DNA of 64,000 nucleotides from Lentzea cavernae (lineage in GTDB: Bacteria; Actinomycetota; Actinomycetes; Mycobacteriales; Pseudonocardiaceae), in the NCBI RefSeq assembly GCF_014653695.1, contig NZ_BNAR01000028.1:1-64000 (forward strand), given 5' to 3'. The notes beneath the pieces are model-generated. The model saw only the letters and a list, made by a program, of their open reading frames with translations, ran no database searches and was not told where the DNA came from. Made by a program: the position numbers and the translations under genes. Positions 41,582 through 50,679 of the stretch are shown piece after piece. Position 1 is the first letter of the stretch, and every line of letters starts with the position of its first letter.

Positions 41582-43359
41582 GGACCACGAGCAACGCGTT
41601 CGCTCCGGACGCCATCTCGATTCACCCCCGCGCGCTCGAGGTTGGAGGTGAATGGGTCGCGTCCTTCGCGGTCACCGGCTACCCGCGGGAGGTACATCCT
41701 GGATGGCTGCAACCGCTGCTGACCTATCCCGGAAGGGTCGACGTCTCGTTGCACATCGAGCCGATCGATCCCGTGACCGCTGCGGGCCGTCTCAAGAAGC
41801 AGTTGTCCAAATTGGAGTCCGGGCGTCGGCACACCAGTGAGAAGGGCCGGTTGATCGATCCTCAGGTCGAGGCCGCCACCGAGGACGCGTACGACCTGGC
41901 CGCGCGCGTCGCACGCGGTGAGGGGAAGCTCTACCGCTTCGGTCTCTACCTCACGGTGCACGCACCGACCGAGGAAGCGCTCGGCGACGAAGTCGCGGCC
42001 ATCAGGTCGCTCGCAGCGTCGTTGCTGCTGGACTGCAAGCCCACGACCTACCGGAGTGTGCAGGGCTGGATCACCAGCCTCCCGATGGGACTGGACCTGG
42101 TCGGGATGCGCCGCACCTTCGACACCAGTGCGCTGTCCGCGGCGTTTCCGTTCACCTCACCAGATCTGCCACCACCGGACCCGACCTCGGTCGGCGCACC
42201 GAGCGGAGTGCTCTACGGCTTCAACATCGGCAGCCAGGGTCTCGTCCACCACGACAGGTTCGCGCTGGACAACCACAACTCCGTGATCCTCGGTCGGTCC
42301 GGTGCGGGCAAGTCATACCTGGTGAAGCTGGAACTGTTGCGCTCGCTGTACCGCGGGGTCGAGGTGTTCGCCATCGATCCCGAGGACGAGTACGCGCGAC
42401 TGGCGGCCGCAGTCGGTGGCACTCACGTCCGCCTAGGTGCCGAGCAGGTGCGTTTCAACCCGATGGACCTGCCGATCCACACCCGCACGGACGGTCGTCG
42501 CACCGCTCCGCGTGACGCGCTCGTTCGCCGATCGCTGTTCCTGCACACCGTGATCTCGGTGCTGCTGGGAAGCGAGCTGGAGGCGACCGAACGAGCCGCG
42601 CTGGACAGGGCCATCACCGCGACCTACCAACGAGCCGGTATCAACTCGGATGCACGGACCTGGACTCGTCCGGCACCTCTGCTGGCCGACCTCGCGTCGG
42701 TTCTCACAGAGATCGACGTCGAACTCGCGGCACGGCTCCAGCCCTACGTCACCGGAGCGTTCTCCAGCCTGTTCTCCGGTGCCACGACCACCCGTCCAGA
42801 AGGCCACCTGGTGGTCTTCTCACTTCGAGACCTGGCCGACGAGCTCAAGCCGATCGGCACCCTGCTGACCCTCGACGCCGTGTGGCGGCAGGTCTCCAAC
42901 CCGGCGATCCGCAAACGACGGATGGTGGTGGTCGACGAGGCCTGGTTGCTGATGAAAGAGCACGCCGGTGCGGAGTTCCTCTTCCGCATGGCCAAGGCTT
43001 CGAGGAAGCACTGGGCGGGCCTGACGGTCGCCACGCAGGACACCGCGGACGTCCTGGGATCCGACCTGGGGAAGGCGGTCGTCGCGAACGCGGCCACCCA
43101 AATCCTGCTCCGGCAAGCTCCCCAGGCCATCGACGAGATCACCCGCACGTTCGACCTCTCGATGGGTGAGCGCCAGTTCCTCCTGTCCGCGGACCGCGGG
43201 CAGGGCCTGCTCAGCACCGGGACCCAGCGGGTGGCCTTCCAGTCGATCGCCTCGCCGACCGAGCACCACCTGGTCACGTCGAACCCCGCAGAACTCGCCG
43301 AGAACCCAGCCGAGTCGCGGGAAACCGAGTCCGCCTTCGTCGAGCTCGACCTCGCCTAG
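41578..43359 (+). CDS. virB4: VirB4-like conjugation ATPase
   Basis: ATPase of 593 residues. Walker A LGRSGAGKSYLVK (239-251), Walker B RMVVVDEAWLLM, and TVATQDTADVLGSDLG as the sensor region are typical of VirB4/TraE/CagE. The N-terminal 200 residues correspond to the CagE_TrbE domain. It energises pilus assembly and substrate transfer at the membrane. ATG overlaps the PrgI stop. The symbol marks the family role only. Confidence 0.93.
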   Translation: MRTTSNAFAPDAISIHPRALEVGGEWVASFAVTGYPREVHPGWLQPLLTYPGRVDVSLHIEPIDPVTAAGRLKKQLSKLESGRRHTSEKGRLIDPQVEAATEDAYDLAARVARGEGKLYRFGLYLTVHAPTEEALGDEVAAIRSLAASLLLDCKPTTYRSVQGWITSLPMGLDLVGMRRTFDTSALSAAFPFTSPDLPPPDPTSVGAPSGVLYGFNIGSQGLVHHDRFALDNHNSVILGRSGAGKSYLVKLELLRSLYRGVEVFAIDPEDEYARLAAAVGGTHVRLGAEQVRFNPMDLPIHTRTDGRRTAPRDALVRRSLFLHTVISVLLGSELEATERAALDRAITATYQRAGINSDARTWTRPAPLLADLASVLTEIDVELAARLQPYVTGAFSSLFSGATTTRPEGHLVVFSLRDLADELKPIGTLLTLDAVWRQVSNPAIRKRRMVVVDEAWLLMKEHAGAEFLFRMAKASRKHWAGLTVATQDTADVLGSDLGKAVVANAATQILLRQAPQAIDEITRTFDLSMGERQFLLSADRGQGLLSTGTQRVAFQSIASPTEHHLVTSNPAELAENPAESRETESAFVELDLA

Positions 43360-43379
43360 CGCTTCCGAAGGGGCTGCTC

Positions 43380-44177
43380 ATGTCCACCTCGCCACTTCCT
43401 GGCACCCACCGCCCGACTCGGCTTCTCACGCAGAACCGCGAGATGCGGCAGATAGGCGCGTGGAACTGGTCGATTCCGGCCTGGGCAGGTCGCCTGCCGG
43501 ACGGTCGCACCTACAACACCTGCCCGAGTGCAGGCGTGTGTGCGCAGGCCTGCTACGCCCGCCACGGCACCTACACCTGGCCCGTCGTCAGGGCCAAGCA
43601 CCAGGCGAACCTGGCATTCGTGCTCGACGACCTCGCGGGATGGGAGTCCGCGATGATCACCGAGCTCGGCGCAGCCAAGTTCAGGGGCGCCTGGATCCGG
43701 ATCCACGACAGCGGGGACTTCTTCTCCGACTCCTACCTCCAGGCGTGGCTCCGGATCTGCCTTGCGCTCCCAGGCACGAACTTCTACGCCTACACCAAGG
43801 AAGTCGAACGGTTCCGTCGGCTGGTCGAGCCGAATCCGCCACCGAACTTCCTCTGGGTCTTCTCCTACGGCGGGACACAGGACACCGCACTGGACCCCGC
43901 CGTTGACCGAGTGGCCGACGTCTTCCCGGATGAACGCGCGGTCAAGGCCGCCGGCTGGGCCTCTCAGGAGGCGAACGACCTGCTCGCTGTGCTCGGGCCA
44001 CGGCTGGTCGGCGTTCCCGCCAATCGCATTCCCTCCCTCCTCAAGCGGCTGGCCGGACGTCGGTTTTCGGAGTGGCAGGCCGAAGTGGCTGACGAACGCG
44101 CCGTTCGACGCGGTAACCGCCACCTCCGGCTGGTCGCCGACCACGCCACGCGGACCGATCTTCCGGACGCTGCCTGA
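43380..44177 (+). CDS. GP88-family protein with a three-cysteine cluster
   Basis: Protein of 265 residues of the phage GP88 type. NTCPSAGVCAQACYARHG gives C48-x5-C54-x3-C58, and RIHDSGDFFSDSYLQAWLRIC with FYAYTKEVERF follow, as in mycobacteriophage GP88 proteins. The layout recalls Fe-S or radical-SAM-like TIM barrels, although the canonical CX3CX2C is absent. GAAGGGG Shine-Dalgarno. It sits between VirB4 and the coupling protein, an unexpected place, and its role in transfer or element biology is unknown. Confidence 0.82.
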   Translation: MSTSPLPGTHRPTRLLTQNREMRQIGAWNWSIPAWAGRLPDGRTYNTCPSAGVCAQACYARHGTYTWPVVRAKHQANLAFVLDDLAGWESAMITELGAAKFRGAWIRIHDSGDFFSDSYLQAWLRICLALPGTNFYAYTKEVERFRRLVEPNPPPNFLWVFSYGGTQDTALDPAVDRVADVFPDERAVKAAGWASQEANDLLAVLGPRLVGVPANRIPSLLKRLAGRRFSEWQAEVADERAVRRGNRHLRLVADHATRTDLPDAA

Positions 44178-44200
44178 CCACGACTGAAACGGGAGTTCCG

Positions 44201-46678
44201 ATGTTCCCTTCGTCCATCAACCATTCGACACTCGTCGGCGACTACCTGCGTGATCCGCTAGGTGTGTTCCAGCACGTGCTGGAGCATCTGCGCGACATCG
44301 CACTGACCTGGGGTCCGATCGCCGGGCCAGTGCTCGCAGCCACGGCCGTGGCCACCGTCATCACCCGAAAACGCTGGCACCGCCGGTATCACGCGCGTCT
44401 CTCGAACGGTGCTCGCGTGATCAGCGTGCGGACACCGCCCACGGTCGATCCGTCCGGAGCGATCACCGTGTGGTCGAACCTGGTCGGGTTGCTGCGACCC
44501 GGCTGGCTGCGCCGCTTCTCCGGTCAGCCGCACCTGACCTTCGAGCTGACCTTCACCGACGACGGCGTGCAGATCCAGTTCTGGGTGCCTGGTGTGGTGC
44601 CTCCGGGCATGGTCGAGCGCGCGATCGAGGCAGCCTGGCCCGGTGCCCACACCTCCACCAAGCCGGCCGGAGCACCGATTTCTGACGCTGCGGAAGGCCG
44701 AACGGTCGAGGCTGTTGGCGGCGAGCTCCGGCTGGCCAGAACGGAAGCACTCCCCATTCGCACGGAGCATCCCGCCGATCCGATACGGGCGCTGCTCGGG
44801 GCGCCGGTCGGTCTCGGCCCGCACGAGCGGGCTTGTGTACAGGTCCTCGCCCGTCCGGTCACCGGTCATCGAGTAGCCAAGGCACGGCGCGCTGCCCGTC
44901 GTGTGCACGCGGGCAGCTCGACTCACCTGGTCGGCCGACTTCTCGACCTCGTCACACCGGGCAAGACCTCGAAGTCGTCCAAGGTGAAGACTCCGAACGT
45001 CGATCGGCAAGCTGGCTTGGAGCACGCGGCCCAGGACCGGGCAGTCGTCGAGAAGCTCAGGGCCAACCAGTTCGAGACCCGTCTCCGGTACGCGGTGACC
45101 ACCACTGTGCCGGCGGCAGCGGACAAGGGCGAGATTCGTGCGGTGCGTGAGGTGCTGCGCGGACGCGGGCACGCGATCGCGTCAGCGTTCGCCGCGTACT
45201 CCGAGCACAACCACTACCGCCGGGTTCGGCTTCGTCATCCGGTGGACGCGCTGGCGGATCGTCGGCTCGGCAAGGGCGACCTGCTCTCGATTCGTGAACT
45301 GGCTGCGATCGCGCACCTGCCGATCGACGAGGCCATCCCCGGACTGCAGCGGGCAGGTGCGAAGGCCGTACCGCCTCCGCCGGGCGTCGCCGATGTCGGC
45401 GAGCACGTCAAACCGCTCGGGCTGTCCGACTCGGGGCACTCCCGACCGGTCGGCCTGCGCGTCGCGGATGCTCGCCACCACATGCACATCGTCGGCGCGA
45501 CCGGATCCGGCAAGTCGGAGCTGATGGCCCGGCTGATCCTGGCCGACGCGGAAGCGGGCCGCGGTGTCGTGGTGATCGACCCGAAGGGCGACCTCGTCGA
45601 GGACGTCCTCATGCGCCTGCCGGAAGAACTCGGCGAGAAGGTCGTGCTGTTCGACGCGGACTCCAAGGCCCGTCCCCCGGTGCTCAACCCGCTGGACGGC
45701 AAGGACAAGATCCGCGCTGTCGACAACCTCGTCAGCATCTTCTCCCGCATCTACGCCTCCTCCTGGGGCCCGCGCACCGAGGACATCCTTCGTGCCAGCC
45801 TGCTCACCCTCACCTCGAGGCCCGGCATTCCCAACCTGATCGACCTGCCCAAGCTGCTCACCGTGCCCGCGTTCCGTCAACGCGCTCGTGAGGAGATCAA
45901 CGACGAAGTGCTGACGGGCTTTTGGGACTGGTACGACGAGCTGTCCGAGGCCGGCCGCGCGCAGGTGATCGCGCCGTTGATGAACAAGGTGCGCGGCTTC
46001 CTCCTGCGACCGTTCGTCCGCGCGGCCATCGCCGGCGGCGAGTCGACCGTCGACATGGACGACGTGCTGAACAACGGCGGGATTTGCCTCGTCCGTCTCG
46101 CCCGCGACGCGCTGGGCATCGAAACCGCTCAGCTGGTCGGCTCGATCATCGTCGGCAGCACCTGGCAGGCCGCTACCCGCCGTGCCCGCATTCCCCAGCG
46201 TCAACGACGCGACTGCGGGCTGTACATCGACGAGTTCCACAACTTCCTGAACTTGCCCTACCCACCTGAGGACATGCTCGCCGAGGCCCGCGCCTATCTC
46301 CTGTCGATGACGCTGGCGCACCAGTACGTCAGCCAGCTCCCCAGCGAGATGGAGGAAGGCGTCAGCGCGAACGCGCGATCAAAGATCATCTTCAACGTGT
46401 CCCCAGAGGACGCCAGACGCCTGGCAAGGCACACCATGCCGCGCTTGTCCGAGCACGACCTCTCAAATCTCGGTGTCTTCCACATCGCGGCGCGTCTCGT
46501 CACGAGCGGCGAGGAAGCACCTGCGTTCACCGCGGTGACCGAGAAGCTCAAGCCTGCAGTTCCCGGCCGCGCCAAAACGATCCGCAAGGCAGCAAGGGTG
46601 AACACGCGACCGCGAGCCGCAGATCCCGTCTCCGCACCGCCAACACCATCCACTGTGGATCCGCGACGGACGGCCTAG
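44201..46678 (+). CDS. TcpA/VirD4-like type IV coupling ATPase
   Basis: Protein of 825 residues. The N terminus has a membrane helix (about 32-55, ALTWGPIAGPVLAATAVATVI). The motor domain has Walker A GATGSGKSELMARLIL (about 431-446), VVVIDPKGDLVEDV, Walker B GLYIDEFHNF, and the C-terminal NVSPEDARRLAR. It links DNA or nucleoprotein to the type IV channel. Position after VirB4 and GP88 is consistent. The last 60 residues are Pro/Arg-rich and unstructured. GGGAG upstream. Confidence 0.92.
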   Translation: MFPSSINHSTLVGDYLRDPLGVFQHVLEHLRDIALTWGPIAGPVLAATAVATVITRKRWHRRYHARLSNGARVISVRTPPTVDPSGAITVWSNLVGLLRPGWLRRFSGQPHLTFELTFTDDGVQIQFWVPGVVPPGMVERAIEAAWPGAHTSTKPAGAPISDAAEGRTVEAVGGELRLARTEALPIRTEHPADPIRALLGAPVGLGPHERACVQVLARPVTGHRVAKARRAARRVHAGSSTHLVGRLLDLVTPGKTSKSSKVKTPNVDRQAGLEHAAQDRAVVEKLRANQFETRLRYAVTTTVPAAADKGEIRAVREVLRGRGHAIASAFAAYSEHNHYRRVRLRHPVDALADRRLGKGDLLSIRELAAIAHLPIDEAIPGLQRAGAKAVPPPPGVADVGEHVKPLGLSDSGHSRPVGLRVADARHHMHIVGATGSGKSELMARLILADAEAGRGVVVIDPKGDLVEDVLMRLPEELGEKVVLFDADSKARPPVLNPLDGKDKIRAVDNLVSIFSRIYASSWGPRTEDILRASLLTLTSRPGIPNLIDLPKLLTVPAFRQRAREEINDEVLTGFWDWYDELSEAGRAQVIAPLMNKVRGFLLRPFVRAAIAGGESTVDMDDVLNNGGICLVRLARDALGIETAQLVGSIIVGSTWQAATRRARIPQRQRRDCGLYIDEFHNFLNLPYPPEDMLAEARAYLLSMTLAHQYVSQLPSEMEEGVSANARSKIIFNVSPEDARRLARHTMPRLSEHDLSNLGVFHIAARLVTSGEEAPAFTAVTEKLKPAVPGRAKTIRKAARVNTRPRAADPVSAPPTPSTVDPRRTA

Positions 46679-46703
46679 CAACGCGATCTGCGGAAGGTGC
46701 GCC

Positions 46704-47711
46704 ATGATCACGAATCCCACTCCACAAAGGGCTCTGCGGGGACACATGCCGCGACGCCCGACACCGCGCGCAGCGACCACTGGCGAACACCACGCACAGC
46801 TCGCGAGCAGGCTGACACCGCGCGACCGGTGGCTGGCCCGGATGTTGCACGAGCACAGGGTCTTCACCTCGCAACAGATCGTCGAGCTTTGCTACCCGAG
46901 CAAACGAGCGGCCAACCACAGACTGCTCGACCTCTTCCGCTGGAGGTTCGTCGACCGCTTCCAGCCGTTCGTCAGCACTGGCGCTGCACCGATGCACTAC
47001 GTGCTCGACATCGCGGGTGCGGTCGCACTCGCGTACGAGGACGGGCTCGACCCCAAGAGGCTCGGCTACCGGCACGAGGACGCGATGGGGATCGCTCACT
47101 CCCTTCGCTTGGCGCACACAGTCGGAGTCAACGGCTTCTTCACCAGCCTGGTCGCACGCAGCCAGCGGTCTGCCTCCGGCCAGCTGACCACGTGGTGGTC
47201 CGAGTTGCGCTGCACACGCCTGTTCGGCGACATGGTCCGACCCGATGCCTACGGACGCTGGTGCGAGGACGACACCGAGATCGAGTTCTTCCTCGAGTTC
47301 GACTTCGGCACCGAGGACCTCGGCAAGCTCGGCAGCAAGCTCTACGGCTACGAGAAGCTCGCCACTGCAACGGGAATCTCGACGCCCGTTCTGGTGTGGC
47401 TGCCGACCAGCCGCCGCGAGACCAACGCGCGCAAGGCACTCAGCGACGTGCTGAACCAACTGAATCACCCGACCCTCCTACCGGTTGCGACCAGCGCCGC
47501 CGACAGGCCGGGCGAGAACGATCCCGCCACCGCGAGGTGGCTGCCCATCTCCGCAACGGAACCACGGCGGGTGCGACTTTCCGAGCTCGCCCGACGTTGG
47601 CCACGCACAGCGGTGCAACCATCATCAACTGAGTTCCCGCCTCGCCAGGTAACTGCCGACATTGCCGCGCCGAACCCACTCCCGCCGCCGGCCAGTCCCT
47701 TCGGCAGGTGA
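46704..47711 (+). CDS. Replication-relaxation family protein
   Basis: Protein of 335 residues of the Replic_Relax type. The N-terminal winged helix LTPRDRWLARMLHEHRVFTSQQIVELCYPS (about 37-66) and the nuclease-like acid cluster EDDTEIEFFLEFDFGTEDL with KLYGYEKLA (about 190-220) are characteristic. Members occur in actinobacterial plasmids and integrative elements and may substitute for or assist a relaxase. GGAAGG precedes ATG. In this operon no other relaxase candidate is visible, so it is the best one for origin processing. Confidence 0.85.
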   Translation: MITNPTPQRALRGHMPRRPTPRAATTGEHHAQLASRLTPRDRWLARMLHEHRVFTSQQIVELCYPSKRAANHRLLDLFRWRFVDRFQPFVSTGAAPMHYVLDIAGAVALAYEDGLDPKRLGYRHEDAMGIAHSLRLAHTVGVNGFFTSLVARSQRSASGQLTTWWSELRCTRLFGDMVRPDAYGRWCEDDTEIEFFLEFDFGTEDLGKLGSKLYGYEKLATATGISTPVLVWLPTSRRETNARKALSDVLNQLNHPTLLPVATSAADRPGENDPATARWLPISATEPRRVRLSELARRWPRTAVQPSSTEFPPRQVTADIAAPNPLPPPASPFGR

Positions 47712-47714
47712 ACC

Positions 47715-48662
47715 GTGAAGATCGCTCTCGCTCTCGCCGCGGTACTCATTGCCGTCCCCCTGGTCCTGGGAGGAATCGGCCAGGCCCTCGTCAAAGGCAT
47801 GTTCGGGAACAGCAGCACCCAGCCGAGCCAGGAAGCCCTCGCCGACATCCCCGGTGACTACCTCGCCCTGTACCGAGCAGCCGTCAGCGTCTGCCCCGGC
47901 TTGGACTGGTCGATCCTCGCGGCGATCGGCAAGATCGAAAGCGATCACGGTCGAAGCACTCTTCCCGGTGTCGCAGGCGGAACCGAGAACTACGCGGGCG
48001 CACGAGGCCCGATGCAGTTCCTCCAGGCCACATTTGATGGTGTTGTCGCACGACACCAGCTTCCACAGGGCGGCCAGAAGCCACCCTCCCCGTGGAACAA
48101 GCACGACGCCATCCACGCCGCAGCCCACTACTTGTGCGATTCCGGTGCTCAACAGGACATCCGGAAGGCGATCTGGGCTTACAACCACGCGGACTGGTAC
48201 GTCGACGACGTGCTCGAGCAGGCGAAGAAGTACGGCGAAGCCGTGGTCGGCACGGGAAGCTGCGACAACATTCATGCGCCGAATCCCGCCGTAGCCCAGG
48301 CGATCGCATTCGCGTGCGACCAGCTCGGAGAGCCCTACGTCTGGGGCGGTAACGGCGAAACCGGATGGGACTGTTCAGGCCTCGTGATGGCTGCTTACAG
48401 GGTCGCGGGCGTCGTCATCCCTCGCACAACCCAACTGCAGTACGACGCCGGGCCCCTGGTCCCCGCCGATCAACCGCTCATGCCTGGGGACCTGGTCTTC
48501 TACGGCCAGCCTCGCAACGTTCACCACGTCGGCTTGTACGTGGGCGCAGGCAAGATGATCCATGCTCCGACCTTTGGTCAACCCGTTCAGGTCAGTCCAT
48601 ACCGTTGGAACGGCGATGACTACCTCGCGGCGTCTCGACCATCTTTTCGACCCGCTGTGTAG
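47715..48662 (+). CDS. Secreted transglycosylase-NlpC/P60 peptidoglycan hydrolase
   Basis: Protein of 315 residues. An N-terminal membrane anchor or signal (3-25) is followed by an SLT lysozyme-like domain with catalytic E75 in AAIGKIESDHG and GPMQFLQATF, then an NlpC/P60 domain with C220 in WDCSGLV, H in NVHHVGLYVG, and a following polar residue. Such VirB1-like fusions open the cell wall for the conjugation channel. GTG start directly after the previous stop. Last gene of the contiguous transfer operon. Confidence 0.92.
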   Translation: MKIALALAAVLIAVPLVLGGIGQALVKGMFGNSSTQPSQEALADIPGDYLALYRAAVSVCPGLDWSILAAIGKIESDHGRSTLPGVAGGTENYAGARGPMQFLQATFDGVVARHQLPQGGQKPPSPWNKHDAIHAAAHYLCDSGAQQDIRKAIWAYNHADWYVDDVLEQAKKYGEAVVGTGSCDNIHAPNPAVAQAIAFACDQLGEPYVWGGNGETGWDCSGLVMAAYRVAGVVIPRTTQLQYDAGPLVPADQPLMPGDLVFYGQPRNVHHVGLYVGAGKMIHAPTFGQPVQVSPYRWNGDDYLAASRPSFRPAV

Positions 48663-48883
48663 CTTCCGCACAGATGATCATTCCACGCACACGCGCCTTC
48701 CAGTCCTCACCGACGACCAGGGGCACCGTCGGAACGACGTCGAAATCTCACATGCCCGCTGGGCGATCGCATGATCGTCTGCCTCGATCGACTCTTTGCG
48801 CACCGTCGCTATCACGCCTAGCACAACTACACGCACATGCCGATGACCGGACAACGTGGCCTCAGTGATGCGACCATCACGTA
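48663..48883. other. Intergenic region after the transfer operon
   Basis: No gene recognised. It contains GCACATGCCGATGACC (48834-48849), which matches 14 of 16 bases of a repeat found twice at 50374 and 50633. No clear terminator. Confidence 0.5.
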
Positions 48884-49276
48884 ATGCGCCACGTGCCAAC
48901 TTTTGAGGACGAGGTCAATCCAACCCCGGACGAGCTACGGGCTTGGGCGTACAGCGATGCACCGGAACCCATGCAGGACTGGGACACCCTCATCGCCGAG
49001 CCTGGCAATCTCCCATTACTCCTGCAACTGGTTGCAGACCCGACCTGCCCATCTCGGTCGTACATTCTCGCCAGCCTCTATTGCTTTGTGGGCCACTACG
49101 ACCGGTCTGCCCCCGAGCTTCGAGACGCCATCGCTTTAGCCGAGCAAACGGACGTGCCATGGCTGACCACATGGGCCCGGCGGGCACGACAGGTAATCGA
49201 CCACCCCGAATCCTTCAACCGATCCGACTGGTGTGGTTGGCCTGGGTACGCGACACGGCCCGCAGGCGACCCCTGA
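48884..49276 (+). CDS. Small orphan protein
   Basis: Protein of 130 residues, not recognised. Acidic, mostly helical: DEVNPTPDELRAWAYSDAPEPMQDWDTLIAEPGNLPLLLQLVADPTCPSRSYILASLYCFVGHY. No membrane segment or motif. The start lacks a ribosome site, so a GTG at 48893 could be used. It lies downstream of the transfer operon in the variable region. It could be an immunity-type protein by size and charge, but nothing confirms this. Confidence 0.55.
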   Translation: MRHVPTFEDEVNPTPDELRAWAYSDAPEPMQDWDTLIAEPGNLPLLLQLVADPTCPSRSYILASLYCFVGHYDRSAPELRDAIALAEQTDVPWLTTWARRARQVIDHPESFNRSDWCGWPGYATRPAGDP

Positions 49277-49677
49277 CATCCCCCATGCCGCTGATCGTGT
49301 GCCGAACAGTGAGGCACCCATTCCGATGACGACATGCTCGGTAGATTGCCTTGCTGCGCCCGGTGGTTCTCCGCCGTTTCGGATCAGCGTGGCGGTCTCC
49401 TGCCAGCCGTAAGCGATGGTGTCGGGATGCCGGATCAAGCAAGAATATCTCCGCCTCTACCGGCAGACGCTCGCCGCGGCGGACGTCAACTGCAGCGACC
49501 GGAGACTCCTGATGGCACACCTCGACCGCCAGACCGTGACGGTGTCGCACACCTGGTGACGGCCAAGTCGGCTACGCCGAAACGGTCCACCCTGCCAGCG
49601 CAGGCGTACCTGGACGAAGTGCCGGGCGCCTGACCTGCGGGGCGTAATACCCGCGGTCACCAAACCTCGGAAGCCCG
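49277..49677. other. Stretch with only one possible micro-gene
   Basis: No substantial gene is convincing here. A 47-residue reading frame (49416-49559) has a protein-like sequence and is listed separately. The remainder shows no RNA gene or terminator that I can identify. Confidence 0.5.
49416..49559 (+). CDS. Possible micro-protein of 47 residues
   Basis: Starts with an ATG directly after an in-frame TAA and reads CRIKQEYLRLYRQTLAAADV followed by NCSDRRLLMAHLDRQT. The amphipathic helix and good codon choice suggest a real short protein, but no Shine-Dalgarno is seen and no family is recognised. Confidence 0.35.
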   Translation: MVSGCRIKQEYLRLYRQTLAAADVNCSDRRLLMAHLDRQTVTVSHTW

Positions 49678-50211
49678 TCAGGCCTGGAAGAGACGCTCGT
49701 ACCTCGTGTTCTCCGGTGTGAATACCAGGTCGAACTCCGGACCGGCGCCGGTCGCGGTCTCCCGCAGCCGTGACAGCACCTCGGCTGCCGATGGCAGGTC
49801 GAGGCCCAGAGCGCCGGCCGCACGCCGCTGTTGTGCGGGCAGGTCGGGCATGTCCTCCAGATATTCGGCGGCGAGTTCCGCGTTCTCCTGCTCGGTAAAC
49901 TTGCGGAAGTCTCGCCACCAGGGCGCGACCAGCAGCAACTGAAGCAGGTGCCGCACCCCGATCGCGACGAGTGCCGCGCCGCCCTCCGAGTTCGCGTACA
50001 GCACCGGACGGTCCTCACCGCCCTCACCGCAGAAGAAGAACGTGCCTCCCGCACCATCGCCGGCGAAACCCTCCAGCGCTGCACCGGACGCAAGGTGGAC
50101 CTCCTCCACGTGCTCCGCCCGCTCGAGTTCGAAATCACCCGGCCAGGCCAGGAAGCGAGCGGTCTCGGTGTCGTTGGCGATGGCGGCGATCAGTGACTGC
50201 ACGGCAAACAT
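49678..50211 (-). CDS. Hypothetical SUKH/SMI1-like immunity-type protein
   Basis: Protein of 177 residues from ATG 50211 (a longer form to 50349 is possible). The order resembles SMI1/KNR4-SUKH immunity proteins: a hydrophobic strand FFFCGEGGEDRPVLYANSEGGAALVAIGVRHLL, then WWRDFRKFTEQENAELAAEYLEDMPD. It is acidic and lacks membrane segments. No toxin gene is seen next to it. Assignment to SUKH is tentative. Confidence 0.55.
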   Translation of the reverse strand: MFAVQSLIAAIANDTETARFLAWPGDFELERAEHVEEVHLASGAALEGFAGDGAGGTFFFCGEGGEDRPVLYANSEGGAALVAIGVRHLLQLLLVAPWWRDFRKFTEQENAELAAEYLEDMPDLPAQQRRAAGALGLDLPSAAEVLSRLRETATGAGPEFDLVFTPENTRYERLFQA

Positions 50212-50373
50212 CGTATGGCGCTTCCTCGCACTCTCGGCCGACCACACCGATACCACCGGCGGGCAGCCGCTGTCACCGAGCGACTCGCCAAGCAACCGGA
50301 CCAGAGTTTGGCCGGACCCGGTCCTGCCGCCCCAGTCTCGAGTAGCCACTTATCGAGCGCTGCACGGAAACAC

Positions 50374-50389
50374 GCTCATGCCGATGAGC
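50374..50389. repeat. 16-bp palindromic repeat, copy 1
   Basis: GCTCAT-GCCG-ATGAGC, 17 bp upstream of a 58-residue reading frame. An identical copy lies at 50633-50648 and a 14/16 match at 48834-48849. The arms are perfectly complementary. Confidence 0.6.
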
Positions 50390-50405
50390 GGAGTAACCTC
50401 GGATC

Positions 50406-50582
50406 ATGCGCGCCATCAGCCAGAGCGAAGCCGAAGCTATGCGGAATGCGTTGAAGCAGATCGCCTCGTACGGTAACCCGGCTGTCGATCAAGAAAGTGG
50501 CGGTCAGCCGGCTGCGAACCTGGCACGCCGAGTGCTTGAAGGACTCGGCTTGTTCTATGAGTCCGATACGCGAGGCATCTGA
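50406..50582 (+). CDS. Small orphan protein of 58 residues
   Basis: Reads MRAISQSEAEAMRNALKQIA, then SYGNPAVDQESGGQPAANLARRVLEGLGLFYESDTRGI. A charged amphipathic helix followed by a Gly/Pro-rich loop and second helix looks like a genuine small protein. The start is near the 16-bp palindrome and has only a weak ribosome site (GGAGTAACC about 12 bases upstream). No family recognised; it could be an antitoxin or regulator. Confidence 0.5.
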   Translation: MRAISQSEAEAMRNALKQIASYGNPAVDQESGGQPAANLARRVLEGLGLFYESDTRGI

Positions 50583-50632
50583 CGCTTCCAGCATGTGCAT
50601 CACGCGCTGTGCGTCCTATCGTTGGGATGCGC

Positions 50633-50648
50633 GCTCATGCCGATGAGC
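50633..50648. repeat. 16-bp palindromic repeat, copy 2
   Basis: Identical to 50374-50389 over all 16 bases (GCTCATGCCGATGAGC), while the flanks differ. Located between the small orphan gene and the transposase relic. Confidence 0.6.
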
Positions 50649-50679
50649 AGACGTTCGAAACCATCGAACTCGAGTATTG

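Noticed and set aside
49334-49633. Plus-strand frame of 99 codons
   Set aside because: Its composition is shadow-like, while another frame through the same bases (49416-49559) reads as a helical micro-protein.
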